From: Tribonema minus
Taxonomy: Eukaryota > Sar > Xanthophyceae > Tribonematales > Tribonemataceae
Assembly: GCA_017506865.1 (NCBI GenBank)
Contig: JAFCMP010000510.1
Span: forward strand, 765,669 to 829,668
Direction: 5' to 3'
DNA length: 64,000 nucleotides
Part shown: in pieces, positions 9,963 to 24,200 of the stretch
Layout: each line of letters begins with the position of its first letter
Numbering within the stretch: the first letter of the stretch is position 1
Made by a program: the position numbers and the translations under genes
Notes under the pieces: generated by a model
The model's input: the letters and a program-made list of their open reading frames with translations, nothing else
Told to the model about the DNA's origin: nothing
The model's database searches: none

Positions 9963-12286
9963 AGCAGCAGTTGAGGATGAAGCAGCACAACTTCAACATA
10001 CCGTGACGCCGCCTCCTCTCGAGGCAACGGCGAAGCAACGGTCGGCTTGTGTGCCGGCGTCACTCCTCGGCGGGATTCGACGCCGTGGGCCAGCGCGGAT
10101 GCTGCAGTTGAAGTTGAAGTTGAAGTAACCATTCAGCAGCAGGCGCGCGCCGCCGCGGCCCCGCCGTGCGGCGCCAGTGCTTGCGCAGCAGTTGAAGTAA
10201 AAGTACGGCACGCTGCACAGCCGCCGCGGTCCGTACAGAACGCTGCTGAGGCTCAAGCGCTGCGAGCCGGCGGGCACTTCAACTTGGACTCTACCCGCTG
10301 TTCAACTTTGCGTTTGTCCGCAGCGAGGCGTGCACCGGACGGGTGCGTCTTGCTGCTGGTGATCCCACCACTGCGTGCTGCGCGCACTGCGCGCGCTGCA
10401 GCAAGGGCTGAGATTGAGGCTAGTGTTTGGGTTAGGGCTGGGCAAGCTGTCACGCGTTGCGTGTGGCCACCTTCTGCTCGAGGCTCAGAGGCTCCATCGA
10501 CATAGAAGCTAGCGGTTGAGCTCCTGCCTGGTTGGCGACTTCAACAGTTCGCGGCCCGCTGCAACTTCAAGCGGCTGCCCGCCCGGTGCAGAAGCGCGTC
10601 ACGCAAACAGACCTCTGCCTGTCCAAACCCCACATGCCGGGTGTCGTTGCGGTTTCACCATAGCGCTGGTGCTCTCCAAAGGCAACTCTATGCAAGCGGC
10701 CAGGGTTTCTTCAGGCCATCCCTGTAGATACGCATCAAGCGAAGTGTGCTAGCTCAGGGCTAGTGCTGAGAGGGTGGAACAATGGCGTAAAGTGCAACAG
10801 GCAATCGCTGCATGTCAAGGCATGCAGGCAAGGCCACGGAGATGGCGCGCGAGGCCAATGGTTCACAAGCAGTTCGAGGAGCAAATGGGCTCGGCGGCAG
10901 CAGCAGTTGGGCTCGGCGGCAGCAGCAGTGGGGCACTCTATAAAAAGGGTGCGCAAATAGTATTCAGCAGCACCCACTTGAAAAGTTTATGATGCAGGCC
11001 CTGCAATTTTAAGAGGGTGGGCATCAGTGCTGGGGTTAGGGTTAGGGCTAGGTTGAGCTGGTCTAGCCCAGAAAGCGCCCCCTTGGTCATCTATGGTGAG
11101 ATGCACTTTCAATTTTATGCTGCAATCAATTGGATTTTGCTTTGTGCGCCGCTGCATCGACTGCTGCACGATGATTGCCAAGTCATGCTTCTACTGTTGT
11201 CGTTTCTTGACCCTTTTTGCAAAGATGTCTGTCGTGTATGCCGCAAATTTGCGTTGCTCTGCTTTGCAGCTGAACGTGTGGCTGCGCGTTCAAGCTCATT
11301 TCGGATGCATCGCCATGCTAAAAAAATATGGCCACTTTTTTTGGTCCAAAGACATGTTTGACCCGTGTGGCAGGCATGCAAGACAGTCAACAATTGCATG
11401 AATCCGCACCTCTGTCAGCATTCGGCCTCTGTTGCTCAGAATCCACCCGCCCAAGCTCAAAAGCCCAACTTCAACCCTAGCATTAGGGTGCACAGCAACC
11501 ATATGCGGCGGCGGCAACGACTGCGAACTACCACTCACTCAACAACATCGCTTCAACGAAGTACCTTGAGACATTTTCAAGTTTTCGCAAGACACATGAA
11601 GATTTCTGGTCTGCCATCTACTATCAGGCCTTTTTTACGCCATCAGCAAAAATCAGCAATGCATACCTCACTGATGAAAGAGCAATTCTCAGTGCTGAGC
11701 TGATTGTCAACGGCATAAAGCGCCGGTGAAATGTTGCATCTCGCCTGCAAAGCGAGCCTTGCATCGCGTGCTGTCGCGCTCTCATGGCAACGCACCGGCA
11801 CAACGGCAGTCGCTTGGGGGCCGCGTCAAATATCATGTGCAACAAGGCAGGGGCAGCAAGCAGCCAGCGCTTGCAAACGATGCACGGCGGGCGGCATGAG
11901 ATCACAGACACAGCAGGAGCATCCCGCCCGCGCAGTAGAGCCAAAACGACACGTCTTGGTTATCACGGCCGGAGCTGAATCACCATTGCAGCGGCCGTTG
12001 CCGCTTCCCCCTGTCGCGTATGGTCCATGCTGGCGTGTCTTTGGAACCTCGTTAGTGTGGCCGTCTGCCATCTGGCGGCGTCTGCATCGACTTCACACGC
12101 CACGACCCCCCCAATTCAGCGGGACGCGGCGCACGGTAGCATCCAGCGGGGCAGGGAAAAACTGCGCAACGGAGAGCTCAGAGAACTTCGACACTCGCCG
12201 CGTGACGTGACGGTTGTTGCTGCCGCTGCTGAGCACTGCGACGTCTGGAAGTGTGGTGCAGTTGGGCATCACCATCGGGCACGCGC
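9963..12286. other. Tail-to-tail intergenic spacer
   Basis: Lies between the PPR stop and the stop of the L1-domain gene on the other strand. The first 500 bases hold GTTGAAGT-rich and Ala-codon-rich sequence without a convincing gene. From about 10980 to 11720 the base composition is more AT-rich and a decayed mobile-element reading frame is visible (next entry). No clear polyadenylation signal was identified for either gene. Confidence 0.6.
11487..11729 (+). pseudogene. ATG-less mobile-element coding remnant (80 codons, repeat B family)
   Basis: This frame is open from the codon after a TAG at 11484 to a TGA at 11727 and reads like real protein (SFRKTHEDFWSAIYYQAFF, YLTDERAILSAELIV). There is no start codon in reach, so it is a remnant. 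The nucleotide block around 11560-11620 recurs elsewhere in the window as repeat B, which supports a mobile-element origin. I cannot name the protein family. Confidence 0.55.
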
Positions 12287-15200
12287 TCACGCCTTGGCGC
12301 GCTTTCGCGTCGCGCCCGCCGGCGCGGCGGCGGCGCCGCCACTCGGAGCGGCAGCAGCGCTTGCGCCGCTGCCGTCGGTCTTCGCCTTCTTGGCGCCGCC
12401 TTTCTTCACCGGCTTGTCTTCCGCCGCAGCGGGGGCGGCGGCGGCGGCAGCAGCGGGCTTGGCCTTGCCCTTGGCGGCCTTGGCAGTTGCCGCCGGGGCT
12501 GCGGCCTTTGCTGCGGGGGGTTCGGCAGCGCCGCTGTCCGCTGCTGCCGCGGCGCCATCTGCCTTGCCCCGCGCCGTCTTGGCCTTCTTCTTTGCGCCCT
12601 CCGCGGGCGCGGCTGCTGCCGCCGCCGCCGCCGCCGCAGCGTCTACCGCGCGACCGCGCTTCTTAGCGGCCTTGGCGGGCTCGTCTGGCTTCGCGACTGC
12701 GGCCGCTGCCGGTGCCGCCGCCGCGTCAGCAGCAGCGGCGGCGGCGGCCGGCGCCGCCTTGCCTCCTGCAGCTGCCCCTGCTTTGCCGCCCTTCTTCGCC
12801 TTGCCGCCACCGCTGGGCGCCTGCACTTCCGCAGCTGGCGCAGCCGCTGCCGCCGCTGGCGCAGCGCCACCCCCCTTCTTGCCCGCTTTCTTGCCTCCCC
12901 CCTCAGCCGCAGCGGCTGGCGCTGCTGCCACAACAGCTGGCGCAGCCGCTGCTGGCGCCTGCGCGGCGCTACCCTTCTTGCCCCCTTTCTTGCCCCCTTT
13001 CTCAGCCGCAGCAACTGGCGCTGCTGCTGCCACAGCCGGTGCAGCCGCTGCTGGCGCCTGCGCGGCGCCACCCCCCTTCTTGCCCGCTTTCTTACTCCCC
13101 CCCTCAGTCACCGCCGCTGGCGCTGCCGCCGCCGCGTCCGCAGCTGGAGCAGCCGCTGCTGAAGCCTGCGCGGCGCCGCCCCCCTTCTTGCCCCCTTTCT
13201 TGCCCCCCGCCTTGGCTGCTGCCACCGCCGGCGCCGCTGCCTCAGCCGGCGCCGCTGCTGCCGCTGCAGGCGCCTGCGCGGCGCCGCCCCCCTTCTTGCC
13301 CCCTTTCTTCCCCCCCACCTTGGCCGCTGCCGCCGCCGCCGCTGCTGCCGCCGGCGCCGCTGCCTCCACAGCCGGCACAGGCGCCGACGCGACTGCCCCC
13401 TGCTTACCGGCGGCCTTGGCTTTCCCCACCTTCTTCTCCGCGCCAGTCGCCGCCGCCGCCGCCGGCGCCGCCGCACCCCCCTGAGGGCCGCCCTTCCCCC
13501 CCCCCTTTTTCCCCTTCCCCTTCTGAGCAGCCGCTGCCGGCGCCGGTGCCGCCGGCGCGCTGCCGCCGCTGTTGGTCTTCTGCTTCTTCGCGGCCGGCTT
13601 GGCGGGGGTCGCTTCGACCTCGCCCTCGGAACCGTCCTCAGAACCTTCCTCGGAAGCGTCTTCAGCGCCGTTCTTCGCGCGCTTGCGCTTAGGCGCGGGG
13701 AGCTGCTTCTGCTTTCCGGTCACGTTGCGCAGGTTCAGGTCCTTGTCCTGCAGCGGTAGCGGGTAGCGCAGCACATGGTGTTGTGTCAGTCGCTGCGCAC
13801 TGCAATGCATTTGGCCTCAGGCTTAGGTTAGCGATGGCGCCTAATGTATTCAGTCTAGTGGTTTACGGTGCATCAGCAATCCCCCTGACGTCACGCAATT
13901 GTCCTGCAGGGGTAGCGGGTAGCGTAACACATGGTGTTGTGTCAGTCGCTGCGCGCTGCAAGGCAGTAAGAACCTTGGGCTTAGGGTTAGGGTTGGGCTT
14001 AACCTTCAGGTTTGGGTCATTTGGCGGGCTGCGACTGGCAACGTGGCTCAACGCATGACAACGGTGATCACGACAGCCGGTGTGACAACGGGTTCTGTTC
14101 TTGTTGCGGGGGGGGGGGGGGGGGGGGGGTAAGTGTGGGATCAGGTGTTTGTTCGTACTGCGGGGGGAGGGGAGAGGGGGGGGGGCGGGTGATAGCACAC
14201 AGACCGGATCCTCTACATACTGCACTTGCATGCAGATTATGGTGCTTGGAGTTTCCTTGTTCACTTTCAACGTGCCGTATGCAGCATTGCACTGCAACGT
14301 GACTGCGTCATTTGAAAGCCTGACCCTTGTTCTAGCCCTAATCCTAACCGTAACCCTGCTGCGCAGGCCTGAGTTGAGTGGGGGCTGCCCCAATAGCAGA
14401 ATTGGAAGATAGAAGCACATTGTTGAGCTGAAAGCGTGCCGCACGTGGTGTGCGCAGTGCTCACCGGTGACTACGTCTTGCGTTGCGCCGGAGCACTGAC
14501 CTAGGCTGAGCTTATGTAGATGCTGGAAGCATGTTATTAAGCGCAGTGCTACACCGTGACCGCATCTGAAGTGGCGCCGGAACACAGACCTTGGCTGAGC
14601 TGATGTGGATGATAGAAGATGGTTGTTAGCTCGCAGTGCTCAATTATAACCAGAGCTGAAGTTGTGCTGGAGCACAGACCTTGGCTGACCTGATGTGGAT
14701 GATAGAAGCATGTTGTTAAGGGCGCAGTGCTCAATTGTGACCGCGCTTGAAGCTGCGCCGGAGCACAGACCTTGGCTGAGCTGACGTGGATGATAGAAGC
14801 ATGTCGTTAAGGGCGCAGTGCTCAATTGTGACCGCAGCTGAAGTCCCGTCAGAACAATGTCAACGGCCAATGTAGCCGCACATGACACCCCAAGTACTAT
14901 GCATTATAGAAGTACTGCTGTTAGGACAGTTGAAGTTTTTGTTCTTCTTGTGAGCGTTCAGTTCCGCAGCAATTCCAAGAGCACGGATAACACAGTTGCG
15001 GGCCAGTTTTGTTCAAGGCATGTTGTTGAGCATGACGTGCCTTAGGGTTAGGGTTAGAACTAGGCCAACCCCAGTTCAAACCCTATTTCTAGAATTTACC
15101 CTAAAGGTGCCTTAGCCTTAGGGCGTGCCTTAGCCTTGGGGTTAGGGTTAAGTGCAGGTATTAGGCCAACCCGAATTCTGCTTGATTTCTAACCCTAACC

Positions 15201-18200
15201 GTAAACCGCATTCAAGTCGCCGCGATGCACTCACCAGGGCTTGGCTGATGTAGATGGGCAGGGACATCCTAACTCTAACCCTAACCCTAGCCCCTAACCT
15301 ACCCTACCTACCCATACCTCAACCGATACCGCATTTACGGCGATGCACTCACCAGGGCTTGGCTGATGTAGATGGGCAGGGACATGCCGCTGAGGCCGCG
15401 GATGTTGATGCTCTGCACGCACACAGGGCAAACGAAGCAGTCAGTATTGTTATCACATCATGTTGAAGTATGAGTTGGAGTGAGAAATGATGGCATAGAG
15501 ATGGGCAGCGATATGCCACTGAGGCCGCGGATGTTGATGCTCTGCATGCGTGAAGGGCAAATGAAGCACGTCAGTATGTATACATGTGTGTGTGTGCGTG
15601 TATACCTTTCTTGTCTCTCGAAGCTGAGGCCACGGATGTGCACGCAGAGAGGGCAGCCGAGGCAGGTCAGTATACGTGCGTAAGTGTAGTTGGTTGGGAT
15701 GACTGGTGTCACATCATGTTGAAGTATGAGTTGAAGTGAGAAATGATGGCGTAGAGGCGGGCAGGGACATGCCGCTGAGGCCGCGCATGTCGATGCTTTG
15801 CATGCACACAGCGCGAATCAAGCAGCATGTGAGCAGGTATACTTCTTCTTCAGAGTGAACTTCATCAGAATATACCTTGCAGTACGTGTGATCGTGGACA
15901 CCTCGAAGCTCACTTCAGAGCATGAAGACTTCGAGATAGTGACAGCTTCGAGCGTTTGTTCGGGCGGAAAACGTCAGCGCTCCGCGCTAACCCAGACCGC
16001 AGGGTTGACGGCAGTGACTGGCAGTAATTTCGAGCGTCGGCGACGCCGGCGGTACCCTCGGTGGCAGCGCTCAGGAAAAAAATACATGGACAGCATCATG
16101 CGGTTGAGCATCCGCTTTCAACTACGTCAACGCTCCGCACGCTTCGGTGTTGCCCTATCTCTGGCCTTAACCCTAACCTTAACATCAGCGCCCTGAATTC
16201 TTCACCTTGAACCTTGTGCTGAGCCTGCTCCGTTTGAGAGCGCAAGCGCTGCCGCTAAAGTTCAACTTAAGTGGCTGGCCTGTAACATGAGCATTCGCTT
16301 GCAAGTTCGCCAGGGCTCCGTGTGCTGTAACCCTCACCTCAAACCGGCCCTGCTTTGAAGCGCAAGTGCTGCCGCTGAAGTTCAAGTTCAACATGAGTGA
16401 CGCACCTGTATGTTGTCCCACTTGCCGGGGATCACAGCCGCCGCCCCTGCCACGCCTGCACACACGCAAGAGATTTAACTCGAAGTGAGACTTTGCGCTC
16501 GACGTGACGAGTTTGCATCATGGTTGGACGCAAGAGCGAGCACGCGGAGAGTGCTGCAGCAGCGGCATGCGCGAACCGTCGAAGTCGAAGGTGAAGGTGA
16601 CAAGCGGTAGCTGGTGCAATGGGAGTTTTAGACTTGAAGTAAGACTTCAACTTGAAATTTGCTCTTGCGCCCCGTGCGCATCGGGCGCACGCAGGGAAAA
16701 ATAGCTGTTGCGAGAGCTTAGCTGGGCGCCTTTGCGCGGCGCAGCTGGGTATTTGATTTCCGATATCTTCTCAAGCACGTGCTCAGTGCCTACACATTTA
16801 AAAAAACTAACCTTTTAAGACTCTGAGACCCTATAATTTGACCCTGACTCTAACCCTAGACATACACATGGTGATTCGCACCGTACGCCAATTGGTGAAT
16901 TGATTTCAGTGCTGCTGACCCACGCCCTGCATGGCATCTGTTGCCGACTGGCGGATACCAATTGGCAAAGTTGAATGAATGAAGCAAGTTGAATGAATGA
17001 AACAAGTTGAATGAATGAATCAACTTGAATGAATGAATTGACGGGACAGCGCAGAGTGACGCTGAGTGCTGCTGTCTAGGTAGGTCAGCGAATGAAGGTG
17101 ACCAATTTGCATTTTTGGCAAGAAGCATTCGCAAATGCATTTACCATGCATTTGTGATTCATCTTGCTGTATTTCTCGTACACCGCTCTGGTGCAATGTT
17201 GTAAACCACAACGCATGTGCACGATTGCTTCAAATGGTGTCAAAAAAGATGCATCTTGACTTTTCACCTGGATTTTCCCGACACCATGTTTGCCTACAGA
17301 TGCACGCATTCATGGTCGTAGACATGCTGATTCACCCTGCATGGCATTGAGTTCGTCTGTACTGTCTACACTCAGTTGTGGTCACGGCTGGGTACGAATT
17401 GGCAAAGTTGAAGTTCATTTTTTCAGGAACAGTGCAGAGCGACGCCGACCGAGTGCTGCTGACTGGACCACGTCTGTGCTGAGCGCTGCTGACTCACCCT
17501 GCATGACGTCAATTTCATCTGTACAGTCTACGCTCAGTTGTGGTCGCGGCGGATACCAATTTGGAAAGTTAAAGTTGAAGTTCTCATGACTGCAGAGCGA
17601 GGCGGACCAAGCGTTGCGGACTGGAGCTCAGTGCTGAGCGCTGCTGACTCACTTTGCACGACGATGAGTTCATCAGCAAGTCTACGCTCAATTGTGGTCA
17701 CGGCGGACACCAATCGGTGAAGTTGAAGTTGACATTGAACTTTTCAGGGACAGTGCAGAGCGATGCAGACCAAGCGCCGCGGACTGGAGCTCAGTGCTGC
17801 GCGCTGCTGACTCACCCTGCATGACGTTTAATTCATCTGTATGGTCTACGCTCAATTCTGGACACGGCGGGGTACCAATTGGCAAAGTTCAAAGTAAAGT
17901 TTTCTCAGTGCTGAGCGCTGCTGACTCACCCTGCATGACGTCGAGTTCGTCTGTACAGTCTACGCTAAGTTGTGGTCGCCAATCGGTGAAGTTGAAGTTG
18001 AAACAAGGTGACATTGAAGTTAAAGTTGAACTCACCCTGCATGACGTTGGCCGCAATGTCCGCGGCGGACATGTTGGTGTTGCCAACCTTGACGCCCAGG
18101 CAGCTGCGCCGCGGCAAGAGGCAAGAGAGCGGGAATCGTGAGACGCGTTCACTTCACGAGTTGAAGATGCACAACCACATTGTTGAAGTGTTGTCACGGT

Positions 18201-21200
18201 CGCAGAGGTCTGCGGCGCATTGATTGCGGTTCGCACTCACGCACTGCTGCCGCCGCCGCGCGCATGCTTGCGAACACCAAGTGCATTCAATGCATACGTT
18301 ACAGAGATGTGGTTCTTGCAGTCTACATGCTTCAGCAAGGAGCAAGACGAGTGACTCACTCTGCGCGGATGATGCGCAGGAAAACTCTGATAGCGGTGCC
18401 GCCACCGCACACAGGCATCAGTATACGCGACATGTACATGTGACATAGAGGTATACTTCTGAGTATGCAGGTATTGCTTATTAATGGATATGTTCTTTTA
18501 AAAAAGCAAAAATGGATACACTTATGTTCTTCAAAAAAAAGCAACACTTCCACAGTGCTTTAAGAAGCGTGCTTCCAATTAAGCCACACGCCCACTTCCT
18601 GCGGTCGCGTGCCACCGCGCGCATACATCAAACCAGTACTTCGGCGTATGTAACATTCACTAACACATATAATAAAACAACATGTGAATACAATATAGAA
18701 GTATATATATGAAGTATACCCACTTTTCCCGGTTCATGCGCAGGAAGGTGTTGTCGCGCGCTGCCGCGACCGCGCGCGGCAGCGCCGACGGCTTAGAACT
18801 ACAACACCTACAAATTCATAGATAACATATCCAGATGTATATAAATATATACTTCGGAAGTATATGTACTCACTTTTCGCGATTCATGCGCAAAAAGGTG
18901 TTGTCGCGCGCCGCCGCGACCGCGCGCAGACATCAAACCAACACCTCAGAACTATAGCACCTACAAATCCGTAAATCACATATCCAGATGTGTACATGTA
19001 CATATACATACTCACTCTCCGCGGTTCATGCGCAGGAAGGTGTTGTCGCGCGCCGCCGCGACCGCGCGCGGCAGCGCTGGCAGCATTGAATTTTTACTTC
19101 AGTCATGTGATGTACAACCACAGATAATTTGATGTATAATGCATACAAATGTACCATGTCCTGTCATATGTGTACTCATATGTGTACTTTTTATTAATCC
19201 TCGCTCAGGGCGCAAAAGAGCCCAGATGAATGGCATCTAAATCGAAGCTTGCTGTACGGAATCTTGTGTACTTTTCAACAACAAGAATACTGTCAGGTAC
19301 TCACTTTCCGCGGTTCATGCGCAGAAAGGTGTTGTCGCGCGCCGCCGCGACCGCACGCGGCAGCGCCGACAGCTTGGCCACCTTGACGGCGCTGGGCAGC
19401 CTGTTCTTGGCAATGAAGGGCTTGCCGAGGACCTCCGTCATGAAGTCCGTGATCCTGTGGCATGGGTGCGCACGCGATGGCGAGAGATGCGTGTGAGCAC
19501 GCGCGAACATCAAGCACGTGCTGTAACGGACAGGCGTACAATCAGGGATGTCCGGTAGATGGGAAACTTTGGCGATGAAGGGCTTGCCGAGAACCTCCGT
19601 CGCCAAGTCCGTGACCCTGCAAGGCAGTCGTGAGGGATGCATGCGAGCACGCGCTAAAATCAAACACGCATCGTAACAGACGGGTGAGAAGCGCAGCGCC
19701 TCTGAGTGAAAATCAAAAAAAAAAAGGGGTCGGGTGAATGGGAAATGGAACCGAATTAAAAGATCGTAGAGCTCTAGGTGACAAAGGATGGTTAGCCACA
19801 AGTGCCTTCCACCACCAATAATCGTGGTCGCCGCTGCTGCAGTCATTGGCCACGCGGTCAAACAGTGCCATCATATCCACAGTGGTCAAAAGACTTCTGT
19901 GTGCAAGCTTTTTAAATCTTGGCGATGAAGGTCGTCCGCCATGAAATCCGTGATCCTGCAAAACTCGCGCGCGTGCGCGATGCGCAAGCAAAGCACGTGC
20001 CGTAACAGACGGGTGAGAGGCGCAGCGCCACTGAGTGGAAATCGGGGGTTGAGGGTCAGGTACATGACTAAATTGGCTGAATACAATCCCATAAAATCCG
20101 AGGACCTCCGTCGTGAAGTCCGGGATCCTGTGCAACGCGTGCGCGTAGATTGCGAGAGGACAGAGGTGGGGCTAGGGTCTGCGAGCATGTGCATACAGTA
20201 TCTGTATTCGCCTAGCCATAGCCCTAACCCTAACGCGCACCCATCCAAGCACGCCGTCGTGCACAGGACCTTCACAGCATTTATATTATTAGCACAGCAT
20301 TTATATGCATGGCGCACGCACAAGAAGCTGTGCTCCGCCAGCAGCTCGTGCTTGTCCCTGACCTGCTGCGCAGCACTCGCGAGACGTGTGATGGTGGCGA
20401 GTCAAACATTCAACTTCAACTGATGAACTTCGACCAAGTGAACAACTTTCATTGCGACACAGGGATCGAACTGCGTCAGGAGCTCGCGCTTGTCCTTAAA
20501 CTCGCGTGCAGCACTCGCGCGACATGAACTTCAAGTCCTCTGAATAAACGGCAACTTGAAGTTCGCGCACCTGCCGCCGCGCCCGCAACGTGAACCACAA
20601 GGCAGTAGACGCGAAATATGAAGAGAGGCAGGGTTACAACTTCAAGTGACGCACCTGTCATCACAAGACAAAGGGGTCGTGCTGCGCAAGCAACTCGCAC
20701 TTGTCCTTGACTGCGTGCACTCGCACGACGTGAAGTTCAATTCAACTTCAAGTGACGCACCTGTCATCACAGGCAAAGAGGTCTTGCTGCGCCAGCAGCT
20801 CGCGCTTGTCCTTAACTGCGCATACTCACGCAATTCAAATTTCAAGTTTTATAACTTCAACTATTTAAAAAAAAAAAATTCTAAGTGACGCACCTGTCAT
20901 CACAGACAAAGAGGTCGTGCTGCGCCAGCAGCTCGCGCTTGTCCTTGAATTGCACGTACTCTTTCTTGACCTGCGTCAGCGTCAGGACCTGCAATGCGCG
21001 CGCGCAATTCAAGAGTTAGGGTTAGGGTTTGACGGTGGACGTCCGTTGCGTGTGGTTTAGGGTTGGGGTTAGGGTCGTTGATAGCGTCAGGACCTGCAAT
21101 GCGCACGCGCAATTCAAGGGTAAGTATCAACTTCAGACGCTTGATGCGTGGCGAGATGACGTCCGTCGAATGCACAGGTACCACTGTGGTTCAGGATTAG

Positions 21201-24200
21201 CGTCTGGGCAGTTTATAGAAGTAGCGTGTAGGGTGAGGGTTAGGGTTAGGGTAGGACCTGCAGCGCAGGGGCGCAAGGGCGGCAAAGGCGATGAGTACGG
21301 CGCCGCTGAATAGGGTTAGGTTAGGGTTGAAATAGACATCAGGGTAGACGTCATGTGAAGTGCGGGAGCGCGGCTCAGCAGTCTGCAGCAGCGCTTTGCA
21401 GTATGCAGCAGCAGCAGCGCTTTGCAGTATGCAGCAGCAGCAGCGCTCGGCGGTAAATCTGCCTGCAGCAGCGCTTGGCAGTCTGCAGCAGCAATAAGCT
21501 CTATGCAGCAACGCTCAGCAGTCTGCTGCGGCACATCCGATGCTCAGCAGTCTGCAGCAGCATCCAGTCTGCAGCAACAATTTGTCTGCAGCAACGCTCA
21601 GCAGTCTGCAGCAATGCTCAACAGTCTGCAGCAGCAATTATGACTGCAGCAACGCTCAGCAGTGGTTTTGCGGCAGCTTCCATCGCAATCTTAGCATCAT
21701 GAACGGTCTGCAGCAACGCTCGGCAGTGTGCAGCAACGCTCGGCGGTAACTCTGTCTGCAGCCCCGGTCGCCAGTCTGCACCAGCACATCTGCGGCAGCG
21801 TTACAGAAGTCTGCAGCAGCAACGCTCAGGAGTCTGCAGCAGCGCTCACCGGTCTGCAGCAGCAATTCTGCCTGCAGCAACACTCAGCAGTAGCAGTCTG
21901 CAGCATCCATTACCATGGTAAATGGGGTTTCAAGATCCTGCAATGCCAATTATAATTGGTATTACTCATTTTCGAAAAGCAACCTGCAGCAGCAATTCTG
22001 TCTGCAGCAACGCTCAGCGGTCTGAAGCAGCAATTCTGCCTGCAGCAATGCTCAGCAGTCTGCAGCAGCGCTCACCGTGGTCAGGCCCGTCACCGGCTGC
22101 GTCTCGAGGCGCTTCTGCACGGCCTGCGCGCGGCGGTTGCGACAGTTGCGGGGGCGCAGCAGACGGTGGGATCGAGTGAGTCCAAGTCTGAGTCAGAGTA
22201 CAAGTGCGACATCAACGGGGTGTGTGGGAACCACCTGATTTCATTACAATATAAAAATGGTGGCACTGTTTGGCTCGTGGCCGATTGCCGCAGCAGCGGC
22301 GACCACGGTCATTGGTGGAAGGCATTCAACTTGACAGCTAACCACACCTTGCTGCCTGGAGCTCTACGATCTTTTGATTCGTTTCCATGTTATGGTAACA
22401 GCTGCGACATGTCTTCCAAGCCGGACGTCCCGGACATGAGCCATATGATGAAATTCGTGTATTTGCGTCGTTCCACTTCTGGGTAGGGTTGGGGTTAGGG
22501 TTAGGGGGAACTACGCAGGACGTGCACACGACTAGACGTCTGCCGCGACTGTATTGTTGTTAAAGTACAAGGGACTGAACGGTTCAACATCAGTGCACTT
22601 GTACTGCGGTGGCGGCGCAACGGTTGCAGGGGCACGGCACACATGGCACTCCTGGGGGAGTCAGCAGTTGCAGCACTTGAAGTGAGTACATCAGCAGGGT
22701 ACTAGAAGTACATCGACGCGCGCTCTCTCAAAGACACTTGATCACGACGTAGATGTTGATTTTGGTGGCAAGCTTGCCATCCGTCGTCTGAGGCTTTTTC
22801 GCGCCCTAATTGAGAATTGACTCATCAACGAGCCAGATCGCGCGCTGTCGCTTACAATGCGTGGTCTTGAACAATGAGGCAGACGGAGCACTCCTCCTTG
22901 GAGTATGACTTGAAGTTGACCCAAGTACTTCAGCAGGTATACTAGAAGTAAATCGACGCGCATCGTCACAGGGTAAAAGCAGGTTCTGGCAGCAAGCTTT
23001 CCTGATCTGGACTTGTTCGCGCCTTGCGCGAGAACAGGTTAATCAACAAGCACATGGCGCGCTGTCACCTCTAATGCGCGGTCTTGCTCGACGAGGCAGA
23101 CGAAGCACTCCTCCTTGACGTATGACTTGAAGTAAATCAAGTACTTCAGCAGTACAGTAGAAGTGAGTTGACGCGCATCGATGCACTTGGCCGCAAGGTA
23201 CATGAAGATTCCGGTAGCAGGCTTGCCATCAATCATCTGGACGTGCCCTGAGCGAGAACTAATTCATACAACAAGCAAATTGCGCGCTGTCACCTCTAAC
23301 GCGCGGTCTTGAACGATGAGGCAGATCGAGCACTCCTCCTTCACGCGGAATGGATGAGGAATCTGCGACAGCAGCAGCAGCAACGCATTCAGAAAGAGGG
23401 GCACGCGGGGAGGGGGGGGGGGGGGTTAGCAGCATCACCAGTGAAATGCTGGGGGGGGGGGGGGAATTGCTGTTAAAAATGCTTGGTAGTCACACCAAAC
23501 CCCCTGACATGTCTACATGATGGAAATATGTCAAAGGCAGAACGGATGAGGAATCTGCGCCAGCCGCAGCAGCGACAAGGTTTGAGGGGCGCGCGCGCGG
23601 GGGGGGGGGGGGGGGGGGGGGTCGGCTGTGACATGACAGGCTTGTGTTGCCAGAGAAAGAAGAGTCTGTGCAGTGATCCAGTTGAACAATCGAGCGTCGG
23701 GTGGAACTGTGAAGAAGGTCACAGATGCGCGTACAACAAGCTCGTTGCTTGCGCCAGCCAGAGCAGGATGACTGGCCTGCTTGCGCCGCACAGCAATACG
23801 TGTTTGCGTTGCTCGTGCCTGCAAGATTGAGATTTATGTAAGAGGGTAGTGATTGCTCTCACCAAACAGTGCAGCCGTCGCACATAAGTTCGACAAAATT
23901 GGTGCCAGCCTCTGGACACCGCTTCAAAAGCCCACTGCTCGCACAATGACCCTACTGCTACCCTAACACTTGCACTTTTAGAGGAGCGAAGCTGAACTTT
24001 AAGCTTGAACCTTCGGTGCTCCTACTCCCACTTCAAGAGGGTGAAGTATACTGCTACCGGTGGTATGCATTGCCAGTAGAGTGCTGCCCTGCACGCTTAA
24101 CCTCAAGCCCACCTTAATGAGCATGTGGCGCTGAGGCCGCTCGCTGCACATTTGCTGGCCCTAATTACTCCTGATTTTGACCTCAGCCCTTACCCTAGCT

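Noticed and set aside
12027..13484. Long plus-strand Ala/Pro-rich open frame opposite the L1-gene tail
   Set aside because: It is the antisense of a GC-rich Ala/Lys/Gly coding exon; all frames stay open through composition, and the minus-strand frame has phase-consistent upstream exons.
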